20,380 nt of DNA from UBA11524 sp963590165. GTDB taxonomy: Bacteria > Bacillota > Clostridia > Christensenellales > Aristaeellaceae. The position numbers and the translations under genes are program-made. This document shows positions 1 through 7,658 of this stretch, piece after piece (position 1 is the stretch's first letter; every line of letters starts with the position of its first letter). The stretch lies in assembly GCA_963590165.1 (NCBI GenBank), contig CAVANO010000047.1, positions 1 to 20,380 of the forward strand, written 5' to 3'. Below the pieces are notes generated by a model, which saw nothing but the letters and a program-made list of their open reading frames with translations, searched no databases and was not told the DNA's origin.

Positions 1-11
1 TCATATAACAA

Positions 12-45
12 TACCCCCAATACCGGGTGTCCAGTATTGGGGGTA
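12..45 (-). terminator. Terminator hairpin after mnmE
   Basis: A perfect 12-bp inverted repeat (12-23 pairs with 34-45) encloses a 10-nt loop. Read on the minus strand it lies 27 bp past the mnmE stop and is followed by TTGTTATATGA, a moderate U-rich tail. The plus strand has no T run after it, so it most likely ends the leftward phosphoesterase-mnmE transcript. Confidence 0.65.
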
Positions 46-72
46 CATATCACAACGCCTGGTGCGGCTCTT

Positions 73-1422
73 TTATTTTCCGACGCAGAAGCGGCTGAAC
101 ACCTGGTCAAGCAGCTTTTCCTCGACGCAGTCGCCGGTAATTTCCGACAGCGCCTCCTGTGCCTGCTGCAAATCGACGCTTGTCAAATCCACCGAGAACA
201 ATTCGAGCGTCTGCTCCGCCTGACGGAGCGCAGTGACGGCGCGGCGTGCCGCCTCGATCTGGCGCGGCTGCGTCAACACGAGACGATCGCTGACCTTCGC
301 CTGCTCTGTGAGGTACTGCTTGAGCGGCGTCAGGCTCTCCGGGTGGCTTGCGGCAACGGTCAGGCAGAGCGTTCCACCGGCAAGTGCGGCGATGTCCGAC
401 TCCTTCAGCACGGGCGGCAGGTCGCTCTTGTTCAGCACGATGCAGCCGGTGCGCGTCCTGAGCAACGTCAGCAGCGCCTTGTCCTCCTCGGTCAGCGGAC
501 GGCTCATGTCCAGCACGGCGAGCAGCACGTCTGCCTCCTCGACGGCACGCTTTGCCCGTTCCACGCCGATTTTCTCGACCGGGTCGTCCGTTTCGCGGAT
601 GCCGGCGGTATCGGTCAGGCGGATGACACAGCCGGACAGCGTGATGCTGCCTTCAATCAGGTCGCGCGTTGTGCCGGGAATTTCCGTCACGATTGCGCGT
701 TCCTCGCCGAGCAGCGCGTTCAGCAGGCTCGACTTGCCCACATTCGGCTGACCGCAGATGGCGACGCGCAGTCCGGTCGACAGCAGCCGCGCGGCACGTT
801 CATCGCAGGCGCTTTCGAGCGAATCGGCAAGCGCATGAATCCGTGGAGAAATGTCCGACGTCGCCTCATCGTCTGAAATTTCCTCCGGATAGTCGATGCA
901 TGCCGCGACGCCTGCCTGAATGGCGTACAGATCATCCGACGCCTTGCGGATGAAGGAAGACGCGCCGCCCGAAAGCTGGCGCATGGCTGCCTTGCGGCTC
1001 TGCTCGCCCTGTGCGGCAATGAGGCTCATGACCGCTTCCGCCTGACTTAGGTCGATTCTGCCGTTCAGGAAGGCGCGGCGCGTGAATTCACCGGGCTGCG
1101 CGAGTATGGCACCTTCCCGCAGACAGAGTGTCAGCACACGCTGAGCAATATAGCCGCCGCCGTGCAGCTGCAGCTCGGCGACATCCTCGCGCGTGTAGGA
1201 TTTCGGCGCGCGCATGAGCACCGCCATACACTCGTCAATGATTTCCTCGCCGTCAACAACATGCCCGTACGTCAGCATATGGCTCCTGAGCGGATGCGCG
1301 GCGCCTGCAGGACGGAACACGCGCGTCAGGATGGATTCCGCCTCCGTGCCCGACAAACGCACAATCGCGATGCCGCCCTGTCCGGGTGCTGTGGCAATGG
1401 CGGCGATGGTGGTATTCATCAT
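73..1422 (-). CDS. mnmE: tRNA uridine-5-carboxymethylaminomethyl modification GTPase MnmE
   Basis: MnmE works with MnmG to modify wobble uridine 34 of certain tRNAs, using GTP, folate and FAD, in the cytoplasm. The 449-residue protein has the usual family length. An N-terminal folate-binding domain (about 1-120) is followed by a helical domain split by an inserted G domain. Visible motifs are G1 GQPNVGKSS (224-232), GTTRD (250-254), DTAG (271-274) and NKSD (331-334), and the chain ends in the family's catalytic FCVGK. The reading frame is open 8 codons further upstream, but the ATG at 1422 overlaps the preceding stop as ATGA and has GAGG about 8 nt before it, so I chose it; the next codon is also ATG. 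It is the second gene of an operon with the phosphoesterase. The usual neighbours rnpA, yidC, jag and mnmG are not in the window. Identification is secure. Confidence 0.97.
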   Translation of the reverse strand: MMNTTIAAIATAPGQGGIAIVRLSGTEAESILTRVFRPAGAAHPLRSHMLTYGHVVDGEEIIDECMAVLMRAPKSYTREDVAELQLHGGGYIAQRVLTLCLREGAILAQPGEFTRRAFLNGRIDLSQAEAVMSLIAAQGEQSRKAAMRQLSGGASSFIRKASDDLYAIQAGVAACIDYPEEISDDEATSDISPRIHALADSLESACDERAARLLSTGLRVAICGQPNVGKSSLLNALLGEERAIVTEIPGTTRDLIEGSITLSGCVIRLTDTAGIRETDDPVEKIGVERAKRAVEEADVLLAVLDMSRPLTEEDKALLTLLRTRTGCIVLNKSDLPPVLKESDIAALAGGTLCLTVAASHPESLTPLKQYLTEQAKVSDRLVLTQPRQIEAARRAVTALRQAEQTLELFSVDLTSVDLQQAQEALSEITGDCVEEKLLDQVFSRFCVGK

Positions 1423-2255
1423 AGGGATTTCCTCATTTCCTCCCAATATTCAGGCGTGGTGCAGCATTCGCGCCATGCGAAGGTCTTGTCGGCCATCTGC
1501 CACGCCTCGCGGTCGCCGAGCGTCATGCCGTGCTGTTCGGCAACGCTGCGGACATGCCGGACGAGCGTCATCACGCCCTGATATTCGCCGGTCAGCATCT
1601 CCTGCATGCAGGCACGCGTCATTTCCGGCGCCGCGTCAACGAAGCCGTTCGCAAAATAGGCGCGGAGGTTCTCTTCCGCATCGTAGGATACGCTGTGCAT
1701 CGTCAGCGAATTGTCCTCCCATACGGCGAACATGGCGGTGCACGGCGTGCCGGTTTCGTTCATGCCGGCGCTGCCAGGATTGACGGCGCGTTTGCCGTCC
1801 GATGCAACGTCCCAGCGAAGGTGATTGTGCCCTGACAGCAGCAGGTGAACGTTCTCCGGCAAAGCTGACAGCACCTGCGGCAGTTCCGCCGGCATGACGA
1901 GGTGATACGGGTCGCCGGGGGTGCCATGGGTCAGCAGCGCGTCGCCGATGCGCAGGTCAACCGGCAGTGCGCTGATGTCAATGCCGGACAGCTGTTTCGC
2001 GGTGCAATGGAGCATCGTCCAGTTGTAACCGCCGAAGTCCGCAAGGTGCGTCAAACGCTCCTCGTGGTTGCCCAGCAGCATGACCGCGCCGAGGTGCCGG
2101 AGCGTATCCATCACGGCGCGGCTTTCCGGCCCGAAATTCACCTGATCGCCCAGCGAAATAATCCGGCGGCAGGCGCGTGCCTCCATTGTTGACAGAATCG
2201 CCCGAAGCGCCGCGTTATTTCCGTGTAGATCTGTCAGCAGCAGCGTTTTTTCCAT
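1419..2255 (-). CDS. Calcineurin-like metallophosphoesterase (YfcE/MJ0936-like)
   Basis: A predicted cytoplasmic two-metal phosphoesterase of 278 residues. The full metal-binding set is visible in order: D9-x-H11 (TDLHGN), GDQVNFGP (D37), GNHEE (62-66), H110 in LLTHGTPGD, and SGHNHL (H143, H145), followed by the NPGS turn (159-162) typical of the YfcE-like branch. There is no signal peptide or membrane segment. The C-terminal ~100 residues beyond the core are not recognised and may shape substrate choice. Start ATG 2255 has GGAGGT 5 nt upstream. It is the first gene of the operon and overlaps mnmE by 4 nt, so the two are translationally coupled. The substrate is unknown: relatives hydrolyse phosphodiesters or nucleotides, and sequence alone does not decide. 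The family call is strong; no gene symbol is justified. Confidence 0.9.
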   Translation of the reverse strand: MEKTLLLTDLHGNNAALRAILSTMEARACRRIISLGDQVNFGPESRAVMDTLRHLGAVMLLGNHEERLTHLADFGGYNWTMLHCTAKQLSGIDISALPVDLRIGDALLTHGTPGDPYHLVMPAELPQVLSALPENVHLLLSGHNHLRWDVASDGKRAVNPGSAGMNETGTPCTAMFAVWEDNSLTMHSVSYDAEENLRAYFANGFVDAAPEMTRACMQEMLTGEYQGVMTLVRHVRSVAEQHGMTLGDREAWQMADKTFAWRECCTTPEYWEEMRKSL

Positions 2256-2284
2256 TGCGTACCTCCGATTTTATTTCCGCCTCT

Positions 2285-2314
2285 ATTATAGGCGCTTTTG
2301 AGGGTGAATGGCAA
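2285..2314 (-). promoter_or_regulatory. Promoter for phosphoesterase-mnmE operon
   Basis: On the minus strand TTGCCA (2314-2309) is separated by 18 bp from a consensus TATAAT (2290-2285), 30 bp before the phosphoesterase ATG. It fires away from the argG promoter, whose -35 begins only 20 bp further right. Confidence 0.75.
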
Positions 2315-2332
2315 GAAAAATTTTGATTCCCT

Positions 2333-2350
2333 ATTGCATTTTTATTCATA
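2333..2350. promoter_or_regulatory. Candidate ArgR/AhrC operator (ARG box)
   Basis: On the minus strand this reads TATGAATAAAAATGCAAT. From memory, the Bacillus ARG-box consensus is CATGAATAAAAATKCAAK; the site matches 17 of 18 positions. It covers the whole -35 element and the first part of the spacer of the argG promoter, so a bound arginine repressor would block RNA polymerase. Finding it exactly at an arginine biosynthesis gene supports function. The consensus is recalled, and binding is inferred. Confidence 0.72.
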
Positions 2351-2362
2351 CCGATGTATAAT
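2334..2362 (+). promoter_or_regulatory. argG promoter
   Basis: TTGCAT (2334-2339), a 17-bp spacer and consensus TATAAT (2357-2362). Transcription should start near 2369, giving an ~85-nt leader. The leader has two short stems, GTGCT/AGCAC and GCGCC/GGCGC; I see no U-rich terminator in it. Confidence 0.8.
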
Positions 2363-2453
2363 ATGCCCGTGCTCAGGAAAAGAAGCACAGCAAAATGCAA
2401 ATCAGGGCGCCAAAGCCACCGGCACGGCGCTGAATTAAAGGAGTCGATTGAAC

Positions 2454-3665
2454 ATGGCAAAGATGCGCGTGCTGCTGGCTTACTCCGGCGGTCTGGATAC
2501 TTCGATTATCGTCCCGTGGCTCAAGGAAAACTATGACTGCGATGTCGTCTGCGTGGCGGGCGACGTTGGTCAGGGCGAGGAGCTTGAGCCCCTGCACGAG
2601 AAGGCAAAGAAGTGCGGCGCCGAGAAGCTCTATATCGAGGATCTCCGCAAGGAATTCGTCGAGGACTTCATCTGGCCGACGCTGAAGGCCGGTGCCATCT
2701 ACGAAGGCAAGTACCTGCTGGGCACGTCCTTCGCGCGTCCGCTGATTGCAAAGCGCCTTGTGGAAATCGCTCATAAGGAGAACTGCACCGCCATCTGCCA
2801 TGGCTGCACCGGCAAGGGCAACGACCAGGTTCGCTTCGAGCTGACGATTAAGGCGTTCGACCCGAACATGCAGATCATCGCGCCGTGGCGTATCTGGGAC
2901 ATCAAGACCCGTGAAGAGGAAATCGACTACGCCGAGAAGCGCGGCATCCCGGTGCCCGTCAAGAAGGATCGTCCGTATTCCATGGACCGCAACATCTGGC
3001 ACATCAGCCATGAGGGTGCTGATCTGGAAGATCCGTGGAACGAGCCGCCGAAGGATCTCCTGCTGACCATGGTCACGCCCGAAAAGGCGCCCGACGAACC
3101 CGAATATGTCACGATTGACTTCGAGAAGGGCGTGCCGGTTGCCATTAACGGCGAAAAGATGGAAGCGATCGACCTGCTGACGAAGGCAAATGAGCTGGCT
3201 GGTCGCAACGGTGTCGGCTGTGCCGACCTCGTGGAGAACCGCCTTGTGGGCATGAAGTCCCGCGGCGTGTACGAGACTCCCGGCGGAACGATGCTCTATG
3301 CCGCCCATGCGATTCTGGAGTCCATCACCCTTGACCGTCAGACGAGCCACTACAAGGAGCTTGTCGCGAGCAAGTTCGCCGAGCTGGTTTATGACGGCAT
3401 GTGGTATACGCCCCTTCGCGAGGCGCTGTCCGCCTTTGTTGACAGCACGCAGCAGGCGGTCAACGGCACCGTCAAGCTCAAGCTGTACAAGGGCAACTGC
3501 ATCAATGCGGGCGTGAAGTCCCCCAACAGCCTGTACATGGAGGAAATCGCGACCTTCGGCGACAGCCACGACCTCTACAGCCACAAGGATTCCGCCGGCT
3601 TCATCAACCTGCTCGGTCTGCCGCTCAAGGTCAAGGCCATGGTTGACCAGAAGAACAAGAAGTAA
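2454..3665 (+). CDS. argG: Argininosuccinate synthase
   Basis: This enzyme joins citrulline and aspartate with ATP to form argininosuccinate, the penultimate step of arginine synthesis, in the cytoplasm. The 403-residue length is normal for the family. The N-type ATP pyrophosphatase loop AYSGGLDTS lies at residues 9-17, and GCTGKGNDQVRFE is the family's citrulline/ATP site region. The frame is open from a TTG at 2448, but ATG 2454 sits 10 nt after AAAGGAG (2437-2443), against only 4 nt for the TTG, so ATG is preferred. The gene stands alone: its usual partner argH (argininosuccinate lyase) is not in the window. It has its own promoter with an overlapping candidate ARG box and ends at a strong terminator at 3682. 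Product certainty is very high. Confidence 0.98.
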   Translation: MAKMRVLLAYSGGLDTSIIVPWLKENYDCDVVCVAGDVGQGEELEPLHEKAKKCGAEKLYIEDLRKEFVEDFIWPTLKAGAIYEGKYLLGTSFARPLIAKRLVEIAHKENCTAICHGCTGKGNDQVRFELTIKAFDPNMQIIAPWRIWDIKTREEEIDYAEKRGIPVPVKKDRPYSMDRNIWHISHEGADLEDPWNEPPKDLLLTMVTPEKAPDEPEYVTIDFEKGVPVAINGEKMEAIDLLTKANELAGRNGVGCADLVENRLVGMKSRGVYETPGGTMLYAAHAILESITLDRQTSHYKELVASKFAELVYDGMWYTPLREALSAFVDSTQQAVNGTVKLKLYKGNCINAGVKSPNSLYMEEIATFGDSHDLYSHKDSAGFINLLGLPLKVKAMVDQKNKK

Positions 3666-3681
3666 TCAGCAATAGAAAAGC

Positions 3682-3726
3682 AAAGGGTGCAAGGGCAAAA
3701 TCACAAAGCCCCTGCACCCTTTTTTT
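3682..3726. terminator. Bidirectional terminator between argG and the Gx transporter gene
   Basis: Arms 3682-3696 and 3708-3722 form a 15-bp stem with one A-C mismatch and an 11-nt loop. A run of T at 3720-3726 follows on the plus strand. On the minus strand the tail is TTTGCTTTTC. It sits 17 bp past the argG stop and overlaps the very end of the convergent gene, so it probably serves both. Confidence 0.88.
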
Positions 3727-4240
3727 ACTTCATTAAGTGTGCTTTTTTCAGGTGATTCATGACAAGTGTCGCACTGATGCCGGTCAGCGCTCCGAACAGA
3801 ATCCCCGAAAGCATCAGCACCGCCATGTAATACATCAGCTGCACGGTGTGAAGGACAATCATCGCCATCAGGATTTGTCCGGCATTGTGCATGATGCCGC
3901 CGACAATGGACACGGTGATGGGGTGAATCCACTTGACGCGCGATAGCAGGCTCATGAACAGCAGCGACAGGACACCGCCTGCAAGCGCATAGGGGAGCGC
4001 TGCAACGCCGCCGAGAAACAGCGCGGCAAGCAGCACCTTGAGCAGCATCAGCACCCATGCAGTCGGCAGTGACAGCATGTAGACCGCGAAAATCAACACG
4101 CCGTTGCTTAATCCCAGCTTGATGCCCGGAATGCCCATCAGCGGCGGAAAGAGGCTCTCCACCCAGCTGAGCACGAGCATCAGCGTCAGCAGCATGCTGC
4201 AAAGCGCCAGCTGCTTCGTAGAAAACCGCGGCTTACTCAT
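3725..4240 (-). CDS. Gx transporter family membrane protein (heptaprenyl diphosphate synthase component I-like)
   Basis: A 171-residue, very hydrophobic protein with about five membrane segments. The conserved signature PGIKLGLSN near residue 40 and the small-residue-rich helices fit the family annotated as Gx transporter or heptaprenyl diphosphate synthase component I (COG4769), an ECF S-component-like membrane fold. The older synthase name is doubtful for stand-alone members; a substrate-binding transport role is more plausible, with the substrate unknown. The start ATG overlaps the end of the upstream NusG-II gene by 8 nt (ATGAGTAA), so translation is coupled. This pair is a recurring arrangement in Firmicutes, often near apbE or rnf genes, none of which are visible here. 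Family identity is good; function is uncertain. Confidence 0.85.
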   Translation of the reverse strand: MSKPRFSTKQLALCSMLLTLMLVLSWVESLFPPLMGIPGIKLGLSNGVLIFAVYMLSLPTAWVLMLLKVLLAALFLGGVAALPYALAGGVLSLLFMSLLSRVKWIHPITVSIVGGIMHNAGQILMAMIVLHTVQLMYYMAVLMLSGILFGALTGISATLVMNHLKKAHLMK

Positions 4241-4940
4241 TCGCGGTGTCCTCCGGCAAATTCTCGGTCATCCACTCGATAATCTCCTCGCGGTCGAAGA
4301 GCTGAAGTGAAATCTGATTCGGCAGGCAGATAATCATGTTGGTGAGGACGCGCGTGTCCTTGTTTTCCAGCGTGACCTCGCCCTGCTCAACGCAATCCTG
4401 ATTGTCGCAGTTCGCCGCGTACATGTTGACGCTCGTTTCCGTGACATGCACGATGTTGACGCCGGTGCCGTTGGACAGCTTGTAGTACGTTTCACCTGTC
4501 AGCGGGACAGGCGCATAGACGGTGTTGCCCATCGTGACGACGAGGAACGCCTGCGCATCGTTGTCGAGGATGGATGCGATGGTTTCGTTCGGCACCTCGG
4601 TGGTCGATGCGAGCGGCGTGGCAGTGGCGGCGACGTCCTCCGGTACGGCGGTTTCGGCAGGCGCCGGCGTGTCCGTCGGGAGATCTGTCGGCGCTTCGGT
4701 CGGGACATCCGTGGGCACTTCAGTCATCTCGGCAGTCGGGTCGGGGGTTGCCGTCGCGACATCCGCTACCTCAAGGGCAAGCGTCGGCGAATTTGCGTCC
4801 GCCTGAATGGTGGTTTTCCGCTCCAGCACGAGCAACAGCACGCACACAATCAGCACGAGCACCGCGATGATAATGGCATTCCGCCGGAAAATCTGTTTCT
4901 TCTGTGCAGCGGACTGATCCGCAGACGGTTGCTTATTCAT
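4233..4940 (-). CDS. Membrane-anchored NusG domain II protein
   Basis: A 235-residue protein. A short charged N-terminus leads into one membrane helix (about 21-39), then a Thr/Pro/Glu-rich linker (about 50-118, with PT-rich repeats), then an extracytoplasmic C-terminal domain. That domain carries the NusG-domain-II pattern: VNIVHVTETSVNMYAANC, then C183 in QDCVEQGEV and C205 in IICLPNQISLQLF. Cysteines 178, 183 and 205 are the family-typical set. The frame extends to a TTG at 5024, but that codon lies next to the -10 of the promoter at 5016-5044, so ATG 4940 is the realistic start even though its ribosome site is weak. It overlaps the Gx transporter gene and is probably its accessory partner. 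The exact role is unknown. It is not the transcription factor NusG. Confidence 0.85.
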   Translation of the reverse strand: MNKQPSADQSAAQKKQIFRRNAIIIAVLVLIVCVLLLVLERKTTIQADANSPTLALEVADVATATPDPTAEMTEVPTDVPTEAPTDLPTDTPAPAETAVPEDVAATATPLASTTEVPNETIASILDNDAQAFLVVTMGNTVYAPVPLTGETYYKLSNGTGVNIVHVTETSVNMYAANCDNQDCVEQGEVTLENKDTRVLTNMIICLPNQISLQLFDREEIIEWMTENLPEDTANE

Positions 4941-5015
4941 AACTTTTTTCGTCCATTCCCTTCTGCCTGTATAAGGCGTCGGAATGCGGAAAAATCCACA
5001 GTTCCGACTTTCTTC

Positions 5016-5044
5016 ATGATACAACGATGTGCCGGATTCGTCAA
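5016..5044 (-). promoter_or_regulatory. Promoter for the NusG-II/Gx operon
   Basis: On the minus strand TTGACG (5044-5039), a 17-bp spacer and TATCAT (5021-5016). It predicts a start near 5009 and so rules out the upstream TTG at 5024 as the NusG-II start codon. Confidence 0.72.
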
Positions 5045-5095
5045 GGGATTATGCGGAATGCTTGTTAAATTTCTGCTTAAATAAGGCATGAAAGC

Positions 5096-5112
5096 GGACG
5101 AAGTCCCCCCTT
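5096..5112. repeat. Short copy of a dispersed intergenic hairpin sequence
   Basis: The 17 bp GGACGAAGTCCCCCCTT are identical to 15819-15835, and both copies continue with a similar A..CCGTTT stretch. GGAC-GAA-GTCC makes a tri-loop hairpin. The copy lies in the divergent gap between the NusG-II and aroE promoters and looks like a remnant of the larger element at 15755-15840. Confidence 0.5.
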
Positions 5113-5137
5113 AAATCCGTTTTGGCAATTTTCCTCA

Positions 5138-5166
5138 TTGCCCCAATGACGTAAACATGCTATAAT
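5138..5166 (+). promoter_or_regulatory. Promoter for the aroE operon
   Basis: TTGCCC (5138-5143), a 17-bp spacer and TATAAT (5161-5166), with an extended -10 TGC directly before it. AGGAGG at 5184-5189 follows, 11 nt before the aroE ATG. Confidence 0.82.
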
Positions 5167-5200
5167 AGACAAAACGACATCGCAGGAGGCACATCATCGC

Positions 5201-5998
5201 ATGAAGCAATACGGACTCATCGGCGAGAAACTCGGACATAGTTTGTCCGTCCCCATTCATCAGGCAATCTGGGAAAAACTCGGCATTTCTGCGGCCTATC
5301 GCCTGATTGAGATTCCTCGTGCTGAGCTCCGCGAGCAGGTGAATACCCTCCTTCGTACGCTGGACGGCTTCAACGTGACCGTGCCGTATAAGACGGACGT
5401 GATGCCGATGCTCGATGCGCTCGACCCGTTTGCAGAGAAGGTGGGCGCGGTCAACACCGTGACGACCGGTGAACGCAGCTGCGGCTATAACACCGATGCG
5501 CCGGGCTTTGAGGCGATGCTGCATCATTTCGGCATGGATGCGCAGGACAAGCGCGTGTTCATCCTCGGCTCGGGCGGCGCGATGCATGCGTGCCGCTCAG
5601 CAGTCTGGCATATGGGCGCAAGCAGCGTGCTGATTGTGTCGCGCAGCCCGAAGCAGCCGGACGAAATCACCTACGACGAATTTTATGCTCGATTCCCGGA
5701 TGAGGGCGGACTGCTGATTAACACGACCCCTGCGGGCATGTATCCGCATAACGATGGCTGCCCCATTGAACCGTCGCAGTTGGAGAAAATCGTGTCCGCG
5801 GCGGACGGCGTGGCGGATGTCATCTACAATCCGCCGGAAACCGTGCTGACTGCCGCCGCGAAGCGTGCCGGAACGCCTGCCGGAACGGGGCTGTATATGC
5901 TGATTGCGCAGGCTGTCGCGGCGGAAACCATCTGGCAGGGTTATGACATGCCGGCGAATCTCGCCGAAACGCTGATGAAGGAGCTGCATCTGCTGTGA
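5201..5998 (+). CDS. aroE: Shikimate dehydrogenase
   Basis: It reduces 3-dehydroshikimate to shikimate with NADPH, the fourth step of the chorismate pathway, in the cytoplasm. The 265-residue length is typical. The substrate domain shows the shikimate-binding serines in KLGHSLSVPIH (S14, S16), catalytic lysine K64 in FNVTVPYKT, GAVNT (82-86) and the second catalytic residue D99 in GYNTDAPG. The nucleotide-binding fold has GSGGAMHA (123-130), a variant of the usual GAGGA loop, then INTTPAGMYP and the C-terminal GLYMLIAQA. It heads a four-gene operon and its TGA overlaps the GTG of aroQ by 4 nt. The quinate dehydrogenase paralogue cannot be excluded by sequence, but the adjacent aroQ favours biosynthesis. 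Confidence 0.95.
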   Translation: MKQYGLIGEKLGHSLSVPIHQAIWEKLGISAAYRLIEIPRAELREQVNTLLRTLDGFNVTVPYKTDVMPMLDALDPFAEKVGAVNTVTTGERSCGYNTDAPGFEAMLHHFGMDAQDKRVFILGSGGAMHACRSAVWHMGASSVLIVSRSPKQPDEITYDEFYARFPDEGGLLINTTPAGMYPHNDGCPIEPSQLEKIVSAADGVADVIYNPPETVLTAAAKRAGTPAGTGLYMLIAQAVAAETIWQGYDMPANLAETLMKELHLL

Positions 5999-6441
5999 GT
6001 GAAACGAAAAGGAAGAAAATCCTGATTCTGAACGGTCCGAACATCAACCTGACCGGTCTGCGCGAAACATCCGTGTACGGCGCAAAGACGTATGACGACC
6101 TGCTGGCGCTCTGCCGTGAGGAAGGCGAAAAGCTCGGCGTTGACCTGACCTTCGTGCAGTCCAACCACGAGGGTGACCTCATCGATGCGCTGCAAAAGGC
6201 GTATTTCGATGGCTTCTGCGGCGCGGTGTTCAACCCCGGCGGATACACGCATACGTCCGTTGCCCTGCATGATGCCATTGCCTCCGTGCCGATGCCCGTC
6301 ATTGAGTGCCACATGAGCAACATTCACGCGCGCGAGGAATTCCGCCATCGCTCCATGACCGCCAGCGCTTGCCGCGGACAGATTGTCGGCTTCGGCTTCT
6401 ACGGCTACATCATGGGCATTCGCGCGTTGCTGGAGGGATGA
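5995..6441 (+). CDS. aroQ: Type II 3-dehydroquinate dehydratase
   Basis: It dehydrates 3-dehydroquinate to 3-dehydroshikimate, the step just before aroE; type II enzymes form small dodecamers. The 148 residues match the family. Motifs in order are LNGPNINLTGLRE (12-24), catalytic Y28 in SVYG, QSNHEGDLID (55-64), NPGGYTHTSVALHDA (80-94) and ECHMSNIHAREEFR (104-117) with catalytic H105. The start is a GTG at 5995 overlapping the aroE stop (GTGA), so it is translated by coupling; no separate strong ribosome site is seen. Other shikimate genes (aroA, aroB, aroC, aroK) are not in the window. Confidence 0.97.
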   Translation: MSETKRKKILILNGPNINLTGLRETSVYGAKTYDDLLALCREEGEKLGVDLTFVQSNHEGDLIDALQKAYFDGFCGAVFNPGGYTHTSVALHDAIASVPMPVIECHMSNIHAREEFRHRSMTASACRGQIVGFGFYGYIMGIRALLEG

Positions 6442-6446
6442 ACTGC

Positions 6447-7652
6447 ATGAAGGTCTACCGTCCTGACACGCGCAGAATCCCTGAGCTGGACGGCTTTCGG
6501 GTCATGCTCGTTTTCCTTGTCGCCTGTTATCACTTCTGGCAGCAGTCGTGGCTGACACCTTCCATCGGCAGCTATTCGCTGGATTATCTGCTTCGTGCAG
6601 GCTATATGCCGGTGGACGGCACCATCCTGCTGTCGGGCTTCCTGCTGTTCCTGCCGTACGCGCGCACGATGCAGCTCGGCGAACCGATGCCGAGCACGAA
6701 GGCGTTCTATCAGCGGCGAATTTGCCGCATCGTGCCGAGTTATTATGCGCTGACGCTGCTGATGCTCTTCGTTGTAGCGATTCCGTGGAATCAGTTCAGC
6801 TCGACTGCTGACCTTGTCCGCGACCTCGTCGCCCACTTGACCTTCACGCAGACGTTCTCCTATGCCACCTATGTCGCGACACCGCTGGGCAATTCTTCGT
6901 GGACGCTTGCCGTCGAGGTGCAGGCGTACCTGCTCTTCCCCTTGCTGGCGCGCGGCGCGATGAAAAATCCGCTCGGCACGCTGATGAGCATGGCGGCGGT
7001 CACGTTCGCATTCCGCAGCTGGTGCCTCTGGACGATGGACGATTACAACATGGTCGTCAATCAGCTGGGGAACTTCCTCGATGTGTACGCGATGGGCATG
7101 GGCGCCTCGATGATTTATGTCCGGCTGACGCGGCTGTATCCGGCGGAAAGCAAAAAGAAATGGCTGTGGCAGGGCGCGGCAACCGTGCTCTTTGTGCTGT
7201 CCTTCTGGGCGATGCTGCGCGTTTTCCGCACGCAGGCGTACACGAGCGGTCAGTCGAACCTGCAGGCAGGGCAGATGATGCGCCGTCCGCTGCTGTGCCT
7301 GACGATGATGGGCGTGATGCTTTCGCTGCCGTTCAGCTTGTATCCGCTGCGCTTCCTCTTCGGCAACCGGCTGATGCACTGGTTGTCCGCGATCTCCATG
7401 AACTTCTACCTGCTGCATGCGAATGTCGCCGTGCACTTGAAGCGCCTCGGCATTCCGGAATCCGTCAGCGAGGAGCCCCATAAGGCGGGCGAACGCGCAT
7501 GGCAGTACAAGTATCTCGCGCTGTGCTTCTCGATTTCGCTTCTCGGCGCCATCCTCATGACGGTGCTGATTGAAAAGCCGTGCGGCATGCTCCTGAAAAA
7601 GCTGTTCAATCGCAAGCAACATCAATGTGATACTTCAAATCAGAAAGGATGA
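6447..7652 (+). CDS. Acyltransferase family 3 (OafA/YrhL-type) integral membrane protein
   Basis: A predicted membrane O-acyltransferase of 401 residues with roughly ten hydrophobic segments. Family signatures are visible: R18 and H29 spaced as R-x10-H in ELDGFRVMLVFLVACYH, and RRICRIVPSYY at 90-100. Such enzymes move acetyl or other acyl groups from the cytoplasmic side onto glycans, lipids or peptidoglycan sugars; the acceptor is not evident, and the SGNH domain found in some relatives is absent. An ATG at 6438 overlaps the aroQ stop, but GGAGGG (6432-6437) is only 1 nt from it and 9 nt from ATG 6447, so I chose 6447. It lies between aroQ and a deacetylase gene in one operon. Family certainty is high; substrate unknown. 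Confidence 0.9.
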   Translation: MKVYRPDTRRIPELDGFRVMLVFLVACYHFWQQSWLTPSIGSYSLDYLLRAGYMPVDGTILLSGFLLFLPYARTMQLGEPMPSTKAFYQRRICRIVPSYYALTLLMLFVVAIPWNQFSSTADLVRDLVAHLTFTQTFSYATYVATPLGNSSWTLAVEVQAYLLFPLLARGAMKNPLGTLMSMAAVTFAFRSWCLWTMDDYNMVVNQLGNFLDVYAMGMGASMIYVRLTRLYPAESKKKWLWQGAATVLFVLSFWAMLRVFRTQAYTSGQSNLQAGQMMRRPLLCLTMMGVMLSLPFSLYPLRFLFGNRLMHWLSAISMNFYLLHANVAVHLKRLGIPESVSEEPHKAGERAWQYKYLALCFSISLLGAILMTVLIEKPCGMLLKKLFNRKQHQCDTSNQKG

Positions 7653-7658
7653 TTTACG

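Noticed and set aside
4940..5024. Longer NusG-II protein starting at TTG 5024
   Set aside because: That codon lies beside the -10 of a good promoter, upstream of the expected RNA start.
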